From: Campylobacter sp. LR291e
GTDB taxonomy: Bacteria; Campylobacterota; Campylobacteria; Campylobacterales; Campylobacteraceae
Direction: 5' to 3'
NCBI RefSeq assembly: GCF_008633915.1
Contig: NZ_VJNV01000022.1
Location: 1-64,000 of the forward strand
DNA length: 64,000 nt
Under the pieces are notes generated by a model that was not told where the DNA came from, searched no databases, and saw nothing but the letters and a program-made list of their open reading frames with translations. Position numbers and translations under genes: made by a program. Below are positions 43,841 through 53,308 of this stretch, piece by piece (the first letter of the stretch is position 1; each line of letters begins with the position of its first letter).

Positions 43841-45170
43841 TTAAAGCTTTCTTAAAAAATTCACTAACCACTTTCATTTCTTTTTCTAAAAGCTTACTAT
43901 CCTTTGCCTCAAGTAATAATCTAATCAAATTTTCAGTCCCTGAGTATCTAAATAAAGAATTAATGCCCTTTTTTTCTAAATCTTGCTTTAATTCCTTTAA
44001 GCCCTTGATTTTATTTAAATCCTTTTTTTCTGAAATTTTAAGATTAACTAAAAGCTGAGGATAAGGCTTAATTTGTGCTAAAATTGCACTTGCTGATTTT
44101 TTCTTTGTAAGCATTAAGGCACTAAATTGCAAAGCAGCTATCAAGCCATCCCCTGTCTTTGCATAATCACTAAAAATAATATGACCACTTTGTTCTCCAC
44201 CAAAATTTCCCCCACAAGCCTTTAATTTTTCAAGCACATATTTATCGCCAACATTGCAAATTTCAAACCCGATACTATGTTTATGTAAAAATTCCTTTAA
44301 GGCCCCATTACTCATAACCGTAGTTACTACCTTTGAATTTAGACAATCTCTTTCTTTTAAGAAAAGTGCTAAAACACCAAGTAAGCTATCTCCATTTGCT
44401 ACCACGCCTTTTTCATCAACTACCACAAGCCTATCAGCATCCCCATCAAAGGCAAAGCCAACATCTGCCCTGAGTTTTTTAACCTCTAAAGCCAAATTCA
44501 TAGGATATAGTGCCCCACAATTATCATTTATATTTAAACCATTTGGCTCATCATTTATAACAATAACCTCGGCCCCAAGTTCTTTAAACACGGTAGGGGC
44601 TACTTTATAAGCAGCCCCATGTGCTACGTCCAAAACCACTCTTAAAGGCTTTAGGGTTAAATTTTTTGGAAAGGAATTTTTAATACAAACTATATAACGC
44701 CCTATAACATCATCAATACGTTTAGCCTGACCTATCTTATCCATAGAAACTTGAGAACTTTTTATAAGATTATCATTAAAATAAATTTCTTCAATCTTTT
44801 TTTCTTTATCTTCGCCCAGTTTATTGCCATCAGAATCAAAAAATTTAATGCCATTATCAAAATAAGGATTATGAGAAGCTGATATCATAATACCTGCATC
44901 ACAACGCATATCCTCTGTTAAAAAAGCAATGGCAGGGGTTGGCATAGGACCTATTTGAATTACATTATAACCTATAGAAGTAAGCCCTGAAACAATGGCA
45001 TTTTCTATCATATAACCACTTCTTCTTGTATCTTTTCCAACTAAAATATTATTAGTTACACGTTTATCCTTAAAATAAATTCCAGCAGCCATAGCCAAAC
45101 GCATAGCTAAGAAAGAATCTAAAAATTCTCCAGCCTTACCTCTAACCCCATCAGTCCCAAAAAGTTTCAT
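43833..45170 (-). CDS. glmM: Phosphoglucosamine mutase GlmM
   Basis: A 445-residue enzyme converting glucosamine-6-phosphate to glucosamine-1-phosphate for peptidoglycan and glycans. [11 protein letters not shown] opens the protein, the phosphoserine loop is [17 protein letters not shown] (~residue 97), the metal site is [12 protein letters not shown] (~240) and the C-terminal [12 protein letters not shown] is the phosphate-binding loop. glmM-lspA order matches C. jejuni, but the strand is opposite relative to the neighbours. Confidence 0.97.
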   Translation of the reverse strand: MKLFGTDGVRGKAGEFLDSFLAMRLAMAAGIYFKDKRVTNNILVGKDTRRSGYMIENAIVSGLTSIGYNVIQIGPMPTPAIAFLTEDMRCDAGIMISASHNPYFDNGIKFFDSDGNKLGEDKEKKIEEIYFNDNLIKSSQVSMDKIGQAKRIDDVIGRYIVCIKNSFPKNLTLKPLRVVLDVAHGAAYKVAPTVFKELGAEVIVINDEPNGLNINDNCGALYPMNLALEVKKLRADVGFAFDGDADRLVVVDEKGVVANGDSLLGVLALFLKERDCLNSKVVTTVMSNGALKEFLHKHSIGFEICNVGDKYVLEKLKACGGNFGGEQSGHIIFSDYAKTGDGLIAALQFSALMLTKKKSASAILAQIKPYPQLLVNLKISEKKDLNKIKGLKELKQDLEKKGINSLFRYSGTENLIRLLLEAKDSKLLEKEMKVVSEFFKKALNG

Positions 45171-45303
45171 AATAAGCCTTTGTAAAATTTTAAATAAATT
45201 ATAGCTAAAATAAATAACAAAAAATAATTGCCTTAAATTTGTTACTTATCTATACAAAAATTTATTTTAATGCGTATTTTTTGTAAAATTTTTTAAAAAA
45301 TTT

Positions 45304-45328
45304 CTAATTAATAAACATTATTAATTAG
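45304..45328. promoter_or_regulatory. 25-bp perfect palindrome, candidate operator
   Basis: CTAATTAATAA and TTATTAATTAG are perfect 11-bp arms around ACA. It ends 6 nt before a TATAAT box, so it covers the position of a -35 region. A dimeric repressor site is the natural reading, although the regulator is unknown. Confidence 0.55.
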
Positions 45329-45334
45329 ATTTTA

Positions 45335-45340
45335 TATAAT
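45335..45340 (+). promoter_or_regulatory. -10 box of the FapA-like gene
   Basis: TATAAT in TTTTATATAATTTC, 27 nt before the ATG at 45368 and immediately downstream of the palindrome. Confidence 0.6.
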
Positions 45341-45367
45341 TTCAAACTTTTATAATAAGGATTTGAT

Positions 45368-47245
45368 ATGAACGAAAAAATAAGGACTAGTTTTCCAAAA
45401 GAAAGCTTTGAAGAATTTATTAGAAAAAATGAGTTAAAGGCAAGTGAGTATTCTTACAAAATTAGTGATTTTTTTACGCATTATAGTGAGAATAATGATG
45501 GCAATTATATCTTACTTGATAAAGAAGAACTAGTAATGTTTGAACATGATAATTTTTTTGTCAATACAAATTTTAAGATTTATCAAGAATATGAGATTGA
45601 AATTTATAAAAAAGAAAATGAACCTGTGATTGATTTAAAATTTGTAAATATGGGAAATGTAACCATTGGGGCTGTGCTTAAAAAAAGTGAAAGACCTATT
45701 AAGCAAGATATAACACAATTTTTAAAGGATAGAATTTATAGGGCTATGGCAAATGCTGGCTTTTTGCTTGATTTTAGAATTTTTGATTTTCACAATAATA
45801 TAAAGCTTTTAGGGGCTAAGTTTTTAAAAGATGGTATTATTGATAGAGATTATAGTTTACCTATTGCAAGAGGCGTTGCTAGTGTTGATGATACTGATGA
45901 AAAATTAATTTTGCATTATGAACAAATTTTAGAAGAAAAAAAGGGTAAGGATTTTTCTTATGCAAAAAAGGAATTTTCAAGCATTATAGAAAAAAATGAA
46001 CTTGTTTTAGAATATAAAAAAATCATTGAAGGCAAGGATGGAAAAAATTTAAAATGCCAGTTTTTAAGTCATATTTCTTACTCGCCTCAATTAATTTTTA
46101 GCGTTAATGATGAACACTTCATTAAAGAAGAAAATTCAAGCAGTATAAAGTATTTTGCTAAGATTAATGGCTTTGTAAAAAATGAGAGTTTTTATTTTGA
46201 TATAGTAAATAGCTTGGATATGAAAAATTTAAATCTCAAAAATACAGGCTCAGTTCTTGCAGGTGATAATAAAAAAGTATCCTTAAATATCCAAACCCTA
46301 AAAGAAGAAGATGGGATAAAAGATGGGATTGTGGTTGAAACTGAAAAGATAAATTTGCAAGGTTCAGTAGCCCAAAGCACGATTAGAAGTAAAAATGTAA
46401 ATATAAACGGACAAACGCATTCAAAGTCTAAAATTTATGCAAAAAAGGCACAAATTTTTAATCACAAAGGCTATTTAGAAGCTGATACTGCCTTTGTAAA
46501 TGTGGCTGAAAGATGCTTTATAAAGGCTAGGATTGCTGTTGTTAAAACTTGCATAAATTCTAATATTGAAGCAGAAAAAATTTATATTAAAAGTTTGCAT
46601 TCTCAAAATACCATTAAATTTTTAAAAACTTGCATTATAGAACACTGCAAAGGGGAATCAAATACCTTTTCTTTTGATATGAATGTTTCTCAATCTTTTA
46701 AAAATAGTTTAGAAGAGTCATTTAGAGCTATTGAAACCTTTAAAAAGACAAATGTAGCCTTAAAAAAGGAGTTAGAATTTATTAAAAAAAGCCTGGCTGC
46801 TAGTAAGGAAAGTATGAGTAATATCTTAAAATCATACAAGCAATTAAGAGAAAATAATCAACCTGTACCTCAAAGCTTTGAAAGGCAGATTGTAAATTTT
46901 CAAGGGCTTATTAAAAGGGAAAAAGAACTTATTGAAATTCTAGGAAGTGGGGAGGAAAATGTAGATAAGCTTGGAGAACACTTGACAAAAATGCAAAAAA
47001 TAGTGACCCAGGCGAAAGTAATAAATATAGACAATACTTGGGGAGATGGTTATAATAAGATTATTTTTAATATACCCTTTCCAAAAACTACACTTGCCCA
47101 TACTTTAAGAGGAGAAGAAGATTGCACTAAGATTACCTTAAAAGAACAAAATGATTCTTATGTGCTAAATTTTGGACATGCCATGGATGAGAATGAGTTA
47201 AAGCCTTTTAACAAGCAAAAATATTTAGATTTTATTTATGAGTAG
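45368..47245 (+). CDS. DUF342/FapA-domain protein
   Basis: A 625-residue cytoplasmic protein. The middle (~150-420) has the DUF342 (flagellar assembly protein A) pattern: IIDRDYSLPIARGVASVDD, a repeated beta-helix-like segment (GSVLAGDNKK, INLQGSVAQSTIRSKNVNI, AKKAQIFNHKGYLEADTAF). Residues ~450-540 are a coiled coil. The family links to flagellar assembly in some bacteria, but no flagellar gene is next to it. It is followed by a strong terminator and preceded by its own promoter and a palindrome. Confidence 0.78.
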   Translation: MNEKIRTSFPKESFEEFIRKNELKASEYSYKISDFFTHYSENNDGNYILLDKEELVMFEHDNFFVNTNFKIYQEYEIEIYKKENEPVIDLKFVNMGNVTIGAVLKKSERPIKQDITQFLKDRIYRAMANAGFLLDFRIFDFHNNIKLLGAKFLKDGIIDRDYSLPIARGVASVDDTDEKLILHYEQILEEKKGKDFSYAKKEFSSIIEKNELVLEYKKIIEGKDGKNLKCQFLSHISYSPQLIFSVNDEHFIKEENSSSIKYFAKINGFVKNESFYFDIVNSLDMKNLNLKNTGSVLAGDNKKVSLNIQTLKEEDGIKDGIVVETEKINLQGSVAQSTIRSKNVNINGQTHSKSKIYAKKAQIFNHKGYLEADTAFVNVAERCFIKARIAVVKTCINSNIEAEKIYIKSLHSQNTIKFLKTCIIEHCKGESNTFSFDMNVSQSFKNSLEESFRAIETFKKTNVALKKELEFIKKSLAASKESMSNILKSYKQLRENNQPVPQSFERQIVNFQGLIKREKELIEILGSGEENVDKLGEHLTKMQKIVTQAKVINIDNTWGDGYNKIIFNIPFPKTTLAHTLRGEEDCTKITLKEQNDSYVLNFGHAMDENELKPFNKQKYLDFIYE

Positions 47246-47272
47246 AGTCTAAATTTTAGCTTTAAATAAGCA

Positions 47273-47299
47273 ATTAAGCCATTTTTAAAATGGCTTAAT
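47273..47299 (+). terminator. Terminator after the FapA-like gene
   Basis: ATTAAGCCATTTT / AAAATGGCTTAAT, perfect 13-bp arms around a single T; the real loop will be larger. It lies 28 nt after the stop. Confidence 0.8.
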
Positions 47300-47321
47300 C
47301 TTATAAATTTACGCAAAAATA

Positions 47322-47335
47322 AATATCTATTAATA
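47322..47335. repeat. 14-bp inverted repeat, right copy (inversion breakpoint)
   Basis: AATATCTATTAATA, the exact reverse complement of 32311-32324. M1 coding sequence lies to its right; DNA to its left belongs to the 3' flank of the FapA-like gene. Confidence 0.7.
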
Positions 47336-47968
47336 TATTTATTTTTTGCAAAAAAATGCACATTATTAAAAAAATTAAATCCCTTAAATTTATAGTTATT
47401 TAATTTTATTTTTAGTTGATTAATCTTGTTATTTTTAGTATCTTTGATAAATTTCTCACATTTACCCTTATATCCCACATATATATGTGCTATTTCTGTT
47501 TTGTGGTACTCCAGCTTCTAATGAATTTATTATTGTAAAGTCAACAACATACCCAATTTTATTTAATGTAATTAATATTTTTTGTATAGTTTGACAATTA
47601 TCATGGCTAATAAGATTTTTGACATTTTCTAATAATACATATTTAGGTTTTTTTCCTTAAGAATTCTTGCTATATCAAAAAAACAAGGTTCCTCTAATAT
47701 CATCAAATCCCTTTTGTTTACCTGCAATACTAAATGATTGACATGTAAAACCAGCTACTAATAAATCATGGCTTGGGATATCTTTTTCGTCAATTTTTGT
47801 AATATCTCCATATAAATTTTTATTTGAAAAATTCGCAATATAAGATTGTCTTGCAAAAGAATTAATTTCTGATGCAAATACGATATCTGCTTTTATTTTT
47901 GCTTTTTTAAAGCCTTCTTCAAATCCACCAATCCCAGCAAATAAAGATACAACTCTTATTTTAGACAT
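47322..47968 (-). pseudogene. N-terminal half of cytosine-5 DNA methyltransferase M1
   Basis: Motifs I (VVSLFAGIGGFEEGF), IV (AGFTCQSFSIAGKQ), VI (LLENVKNLISHD) and VIII (VPQNRNSTYI) appear in order, then KGFNFFNNVHFFAK and an abrupt end at the 14-bp repeat; motifs IX-X are missing. Indels: T7 at 47677-47683 (minus strand) stops the frame after RGTLFF, A7 at 47648-47654 needs one more A, a TA-rich spot near 47480 shifts before VGYKGK, and an A6 at 47342-47347 needs one fewer to join LIDI. The PCQ proline is Thr. The other half is at 32311-32751. Confidence 0.82.
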
Positions 47969-47979
47969 AAAGTTCTTTA

Positions 47980-48165
47980 TTATTTATCTTTGTTATCTTC
48001 ATCAACTCTTAATATAAGCTGAGAATTAATCTTGTCATAATAAACCTTAAATTTGCTTTTTCCTTTTACAATATCTAAATTTTCTAAGATACTTTTAGGC
48101 ATACGAATTCGCATATCTTGCTGTAATACATAAGTATCAAGGTAAATTAAATCTTTATTTTTCAT
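47980..48165 (-). CDS. Small AbrB/SpoVT-like DNA-binding protein
   Basis: A 61-residue ORF with an AGGAAAC ribosome binding site. MRIRMPKSILENLDI followed by GKSKFKVYYDK and SQLILRV is the swapped-hairpin AbrB pattern, seen in transition regulators and antitoxins. It ends 11 nt before the M1 start, so it was probably the first gene of the R-M operon and may have controlled it. The frame is still intact although both methylases are dead. No toxin partner is visible. Confidence 0.65.
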   Translation of the reverse strand: MKNKDLIYLDTYVLQQDMRIRMPKSILENLDIVKGKSKFKVYYDKINSQLILRVDEDNKDK

Positions 48166-48284
48166 TTTTGTTTCCTAGACTATATTTAGTTTAATTATAG
48201 TCTAAATTTTAAATTTTGTCAAAGCAAAGATTATTTGCAATATTTAGCTAAAATTACTATTAAAATTTTTTTAAAGGATAAAAT

Positions 48285-48737
48285 GTGAAAAAGGACTTAA
48301 AATATTATATGAATTTGCCTTATGAACTTATTATAACAAGTAAAGAGGGAAAGTATTTTGCTAGGTATAAGGATTTTCCTTTAAGCCTTAGTGCAAAGAC
48401 AGAAAAAAAGGCTATTAAAAGGTTAAAAAATGCTTTTGCTAAAAGGCTTAAAATAATGCTTAAAAATAATGATTTTATAAAAGAACCTAGCAAAAAAGAA
48501 ACAATACTTAAAAATCTTAATGAACTTTTTGTTTCTAGGGCTAAATTTTATGCCTTTTTTGATGAAAATATAGCAAAAATAAAGGGCGATATTTTTGATT
48601 TTGAAAACGCTGAGGCTTTAAATGTAAAAAAAGTTTATGAACGATTTTATCATTTTGATTATGCTATTAGAAAATTATTACCTAGTGTTTATAGTGCTTA
48701 TGAGATTAAAGATAGTGATTTAAGTAAGGACTTTTAA
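48285..48737 (+). CDS. Uncharacterised 150-residue protein (Cj0364-like)
   Basis: Starts at GTG with AAAGGA 6 nt upstream; an ATG two bases earlier is out of frame. The N-terminal ~65 residues (ELIITSKEGKYFARYKDFPL) resemble a HicB-like double-stranded-RNA-type fold; the rest is helical and charged. No toxin HicA is adjacent. Position immediately before convergent cmeC identifies it with C. jejuni Cj0364. Function unknown. Confidence 0.7.
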   Translation: MKKDLKYYMNLPYELIITSKEGKYFARYKDFPLSLSAKTEKKAIKRLKNAFAKRLKIMLKNNDFIKEPSKKETILKNLNELFVSRAKFYAFFDENIAKIKGDIFDFENAEALNVKKVYERFYHFDYAIRKLLPSVYSAYEIKDSDLSKDF

Positions 48738-48746
48738 GTCCTTACT
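48723..48746. terminator. Bidirectional terminator carrying both stop codons
   Basis: AGTAAGGACTT / AAGTCCTTACT, perfect 11-bp arms around TT. The stop of the 48285 gene and the stop of cmeC both fall inside this stem. Confidence 0.8.
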
Positions 48747-50187
48747 CTCTAAATGAAAAATTTAAATTCTTAGCATCTTCTTCTATATTATCACCTATCT
48801 TATCGTCTGCCTTAAAGCCACCTCCAAAGGCTTTAATTACTTCAACAATAGCATTTGCCATATCGTAATTTGCACTAGCAAAGGAAATTCTAGCATTAAG
48901 TAAATTTCTTCTAGCATCTAAATATTCTATAAGTGGAATATTGCCATTTTCATAACGAATACTTGCTAGGTCATAAATTTTTTCTTGAGAACTTAGCAAG
49001 GTTTTATAATTTTCATAATTTTGCATACTTGTTTGTCTTTGGGCTAAGGCTAAACGCACTTCTGCAAAGGCAGTTCTAAGTATGTTTTCATAATTTAAAA
49101 AGGCCTCATCCTTTGCAAGTTTAGCTAAATTTACACTTTGCCAAATTTCACCCCATCTAAAAATAGGCAGGGTAAAGCTACCACCTATATTCCAGGTTTT
49201 GCTACCATCTTTTAATAAAAGGTCTAAATCATAGCTTTCAAAACCAAAAAGTCCTGTTATAGAAATGCTTGGCAAAAAGGCAGTTCTTGCCACACCTACA
49301 AGGTAATTTTGCTGTGTTAGTGTTTGTAAGGCTGCACCAATATCAGGTCTTTGAAGTAAAATTTCACTACTAATGCCCTCGGGCAAAGATAGGGAATATT
49401 TTGCAAATTTAGTATAATCTTGTTCATTATATAAAATATCATCTAAATCATCACTTCCTATTAAAATTTTAAGCACCTTTAAGTAATTTTCCTTAGTGGC
49501 AATGGCACTTGTATATTGAGCCCTTACGCTTTGTAATTCAGCCCTATTTTGTTCTAACTCATACTCATCAATGCTACCTGCTTCAAATTGAATTTCTTTT
49601 ATCTCATAGGTTTGTGTATAAGCATCCAAAGTTTCTTTTAAGATATTCATATTTTCATAAGCATTTGCTAGGTTAAAATATCCTTGTACCACACTTGCAA
49701 TAATAGACAAACGAGAGGCCTCATAGTCAAATTCACTAGCCCTTAGGGCTGCTTGTCCTGCAAAAAAGGAATCTCTATATTTACCCCATAAGTCAAGTTC
49801 ATAACTCATTTGAAGACCTAGGATAAAATCATTGCCATATACAAAATTATTTGTTTGATTGCTTGGGGCATTTTTTGAAGTTTTAGCCCTAGTCCCACTT
49901 CCAGTAGCATCAATTTTAGGCAATAAATCGCTAAATTCAATACCAAGTTGCGCGGCTGCTTTTTCAAGGTTAATATAAGCAATACGCAAATCGGTATTAT
50001 TTTTTAAGGCCTGTTCTACAAGTTTATTTAATTTTTCATCCTCAAAGCCTCTCCACCATTGTTTAGAAAGGCTTGTATTATCATCCTTTGCAGTGTAATT
50101 TGCCTCGGGTATTACTAATCTAGGCTTTAAAGAACAAGCCGTAAAAAACAAGGCAAAAATTAAAATTAAAATGTGTAACTTATTCAT
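48742..50187 (-). CDS. cmeC: Multidrug efflux outer membrane channel CmeC
   Basis: A 481-residue TolC/OprM-type channel. Lipoprotein signal with lipobox FTAC (Cys18). Two repeats of the outer membrane efflux family: SKQWWRGFEDEKLNKLVEQA (~40) and helical stretches with LLQRPDIGAALQTL (~285). It completes the tripartite pump with CmeA and CmeB, exporting drugs and bile salts. Overlaps cmeB by 8 bp; last gene of the operon. Confidence 0.94.
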   Translation of the reverse strand: MNKLHILILIFALFFTACSLKPRLVIPEANYTAKDDNTSLSKQWWRGFEDEKLNKLVEQALKNNTDLRIAYINLEKAAAQLGIEFSDLLPKIDATGSGTRAKTSKNAPSNQTNNFVYGNDFILGLQMSYELDLWGKYRDSFFAGQAALRASEFDYEASRLSIIASVVQGYFNLANAYENMNILKETLDAYTQTYEIKEIQFEAGSIDEYELEQNRAELQSVRAQYTSAIATKENYLKVLKILIGSDDLDDILYNEQDYTKFAKYSLSLPEGISSEILLQRPDIGAALQTLTQQNYLVGVARTAFLPSISITGLFGFESYDLDLLLKDGSKTWNIGGSFTLPIFRWGEIWQSVNLAKLAKDEAFLNYENILRTAFAEVRLALAQRQTSMQNYENYKTLLSSQEKIYDLASIRYENGNIPLIEYLDARRNLLNARISFASANYDMANAIVEVIKAFGGGFKADDKIGDNIEEDAKNLNFSFRE

Positions 50188-53100
50188 TTATTATTCCTTT
50201 TTTCTTATCAAGCCATTTATTAAAGGTTTCTAGTAGATAGAAAAATAAAGGTACAAAAAAGATTGCTATGGTAGATGCTGCTACTATGCCTCCAAGAAGT
50301 CCGGTACCAAGTGATTGGCGACTTGCCGCACCTGCCCCAGTTGCTACAACTAGTGGCACAATTCCAAGACCAAAGGCTAAGGAGGTCATAACAATAGGTC
50401 TAAATCTAAGTCTAGCAGCTTCTAAACTAGCATCAAATATGCTTTTTCCATCTCTTAAATGTGCCTCCATGGCAAATTCCACGATTAATATTGCATTTTT
50501 TGCCGAAAGTCCTATTAAGAGTAAGAGTCCAGTTTGCAAGTATACATCATTACTAAAATCCCTTAAATAAGTAAACAACAAAGACCCAAGCACCGCAAAA
50601 GGCACGGCCGTAATAACTGCTGCTGGCATAAGCCATCTTTCATATTGGGCTGCTAAGATTAAAAACACGAAAACAAGTCCTATAGCAAAGGCTATTTGCC
50701 CATCGCTTGAACTTGTTACTTCTTGATAAGCAGTACCTGACCAAGCAATAGTATAATCACTTCCTAAAACCTCACTTGACACCTCAGAGATTGCTTGAAT
50801 GGCTTGACCTGAGGTATAACCAGTAGCAGGGTCGCCTTGTACGAGGGCAGCTGGGAAGAGATTAAATCTTTTAACATCATCAGGACCACTTGAAGTACTT
50901 AGTGTTAAAATTGCATCAAGAGGTATCATATTGCCATCACTTGATTTAACATAAATTTTATTTAAGGCATCTTGGGTATTTCTAAAATCACCCTTAGCCC
51001 TAACATTTACTTGGAAATTCTTTCCATACATTGAAAAGTCATTTACATAATAAGTTCCTATAGTAGAAGCAACCGTTGTAAAGACATCTTGCATAGTAAG
51101 ATTATAAAATTTAAGTTTATCTCTATCAATTTCTAGTTTATATTGAGGATAACTTGTATCAAGCGTTGTACGCACATTAGAAAGTTCTGGTCTAGCCCTT
51201 GCTACTTGGACTAACTCATTTACATCAAGTTGAATCTCATTATAAGTTTTACCACTACGATTTTGCACATACATATCAAAGCCACCTGTTATACTAAGAC
51301 CTTGAATTGGTGGTGGGTTAATGAAAAAGGTTTGACCTTCCGTATTATAAGCATATTTTCTATTATAAGAATTTGTAACATCAAAGGCGGTTTCTTTTCT
51401 ATTTTTTATATCTTTAAGATTAACAAAGGCAACCCCTGAATTTTCTTTTAAAGATGAAGTTAATATATCCCAACCTATCATAGCCATACTATCTTTAATT
51501 ACGGGGTCTTGTTTAAATACCCCGTCCATTTTATCTATATAATCAACCGTTCTATTTAGTGACGAACCTGCTTGTAAATTTGTAATGGCTATAAATACAC
51601 TCTGATCTTCCACAGGCACTAATGAGGTAGGAATTTTTGTATATAAAAAAACGGTTGCTACTATAAAGATAAAAAATAATATAACAAATAATTTTAATCT
51701 ATGCAAAACATAACGAACCCCATTTACAAAGACCTCTGTCGACCAATCAAAAAAGGCGTTAAATTTTTCCACAAATTTAAAGGGTGATTCATGAGTTCTT
51801 CTTAGATACATAGCACAAAGTGAAGGCGTTAGGGTAAGTGCCACAAAGCCTGATATTGACACTGAAACAGCTAGAGTTAGGGCAAATTGTTTTTGAATTT
51901 CGCCAACAAAGCCTGAGTTAAAGGACACAGGAATAAACACAGCACAAAGTACTAAAACTATAGAAACAACAGGTGAGGTCATTTCTTTCATGGATTGAAT
52001 GGCCGCATCTTTTATGGATATATCTTTGTTTTGGTGAATGATTCTATCTATGTTTTCCACAACTATAATTGCATCATCAACAACTATACCAATAGCCAAA
52101 ATCAAAGCAAAAAGGGTAAGTAAATTTATAGAAAAGCCTAAGGCATAAAGTCCTGCAAAGGTCCCTATAATAGAAACAGGCACGGCTATCATAGGGATAA
52201 TGGTAGAACGAAAATTCTTTAAGAACATATACATAACCAAAATAACTAAAACTAGGGCTTCAAAAAAGGTTTTTACCACCTCTTTTATAGAATCTATGAT
52301 AAAGGTAGTAGTATCATAAGGAATTCTATATATTAAGCCTTCTGGAAAGGTTTTTGAAAGTTCTTCCATTTTTTCACTTACAAGCCTTGCTGTTTCAATT
52401 GAATTTGCACCAGATTGTAAATTTATGATAATAGGCACAGCATCCCCACCTGTATCTCTACCTTGAGAAACATATTGTTTAGACCCTATCTCTACTTCTG
52501 AAACATCCTTTAATCTTAAAAAAGAACCATCACTATTTACTCTTAAAATTACATTTTCAAATTCCTCAACCGTTCTAAGTTGCCCTTGCATAGTGATTTG
52601 ATAAACATAAGGAGACTTATTAATTACAGGCTCTTCTCCTATCTTACCTGTGGCATATTGCATATTTTGGTCATCAATTGCACTAAGCACTTCATTAGCT
52701 GTGATTTGATATTTATTTAATAAGTCAGGGTCAAGCCATACACGCATAGAATAGTCTTTATTACCAATTGCTGTAGCATCACCAACACCTGGAACGCGTT
52801 TTAAGTCATCTAAGACATTTAAAACTATATAATTATAAACTTCTGTTGAATTCATACTTCCATCAGTTGAAACTAAGGTTAGGGCCTCAAGTGTAGTTGA
52901 ACTTGCCTTTCTAACCGTAACACCTAGTCTTTTTACCTCTTCTGGTAGTTTAGAACTAGCATTTGAAACGCGATTATTAACATCTATTGTAGCTTGGTCA
53001 GGGTCCGTTCCTATCCTAAAATAAACAGTCATTCTCATAGTACCAGCACTTGCTGTAGTTTCCATGTAAATCATATTATCCACGCCGTTAATTTGTTCTT

Positions 53101-53299
53101 CAAGTGGCGTAGCAACGGTTGTTGCAATGGTTGCAGCATCAGCACCTGTATAAGTAGCACTAACACTAACTGTTGGAGGGGTTAGTGAGGGGTATTGTTC
53201 TATAGGTAAGGATATTAAAGACATAGCACCTGCTAGCGTGATTATAATAGAAATAACACAAGCTAAAACAGGTCTTTCTATAAAAAATTTAGAAAACAT
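50180..53299 (-). CDS. cmeB: Multidrug efflux RND transporter CmeB
   Basis: A 1039-residue HAE1-type RND pump. MFSKFFIERPVLACVISII at the start, twelve membrane segments in two halves, two large periplasmic loops, and the proton-relay aspartates in LAIGIVVDDAIIVVENIDR (~405). It drives efflux of antibiotics and bile salts by proton motive force. It starts 9 nt after cmeA. Confidence 0.97.
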   Translation of the reverse strand: MFSKFFIERPVLACVISIIITLAGAMSLISLPIEQYPSLTPPTVSVSATYTGADAATIATTVATPLEEQINGVDNMIYMETTASAGTMRMTVYFRIGTDPDQATIDVNNRVSNASSKLPEEVKRLGVTVRKASSTTLEALTLVSTDGSMNSTEVYNYIVLNVLDDLKRVPGVGDATAIGNKDYSMRVWLDPDLLNKYQITANEVLSAIDDQNMQYATGKIGEEPVINKSPYVYQITMQGQLRTVEEFENVILRVNSDGSFLRLKDVSEVEIGSKQYVSQGRDTGGDAVPIIINLQSGANSIETARLVSEKMEELSKTFPEGLIYRIPYDTTTFIIDSIKEVVKTFFEALVLVILVMYMFLKNFRSTIIPMIAVPVSIIGTFAGLYALGFSINLLTLFALILAIGIVVDDAIIVVENIDRIIHQNKDISIKDAAIQSMKEMTSPVVSIVLVLCAVFIPVSFNSGFVGEIQKQFALTLAVSVSISGFVALTLTPSLCAMYLRRTHESPFKFVEKFNAFFDWSTEVFVNGVRYVLHRLKLFVILFFIFIVATVFLYTKIPTSLVPVEDQSVFIAITNLQAGSSLNRTVDYIDKMDGVFKQDPVIKDSMAMIGWDILTSSLKENSGVAFVNLKDIKNRKETAFDVTNSYNRKYAYNTEGQTFFINPPPIQGLSITGGFDMYVQNRSGKTYNEIQLDVNELVQVARARPELSNVRTTLDTSYPQYKLEIDRDKLKFYNLTMQDVFTTVASTIGTYYVNDFSMYGKNFQVNVRAKGDFRNTQDALNKIYVKSSDGNMIPLDAILTLSTSSGPDDVKRFNLFPAALVQGDPATGYTSGQAIQAISEVSSEVLGSDYTIAWSGTAYQEVTSSSDGQIAFAIGLVFVFLILAAQYERWLMPAAVITAVPFAVLGSLLFTYLRDFSNDVYLQTGLLLLIGLSAKNAILIVEFAMEAHLRDGKSIFDASLEAARLRFRPIVMTSLAFGLGIVPLVVATGAGAASRQSLGTGLLGGIVAASTIAIFFVPLFFYLLETFNKWLDKKKGIINE

Positions 53300-53308
53300 T
53301 GCTAGCTC

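Noticed and set aside
47236-47478. 80-residue minus-strand open frame starting MGYKGKCEK
   Set aside because: Its start is the middle of the broken M1 methylase (VGYKGK after motif VIII), it has no own ribosome binding site, and its tail runs through the breakpoint into the FapA-like gene's terminator. It is a fragment, not a gene.
32248-48165. All methylase frameshifts as base-calling errors
   Set aside because: Long, homopolymer-rich housekeeping genes in the same window (carB, cmeB, flgK, glmM) are intact, and the methylases also carry a nonsense codon, motif substitutions and a physical split, which indel errors cannot produce.
32311-48165. Two independent duplicate methylase fragments instead of one split gene
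   Set aside because: The halves are complementary in motif content, end at the same 14-bp sequence and restore normal length and neighbour order on inversion. Duplicates would be expected to overlap in content.
48285-48737. HicAB toxin-antitoxin system
   Set aside because: The N-terminus is faintly HicB-like, but no HicA-like ORF is adjacent and the gene is a conserved neighbour of cmeC.
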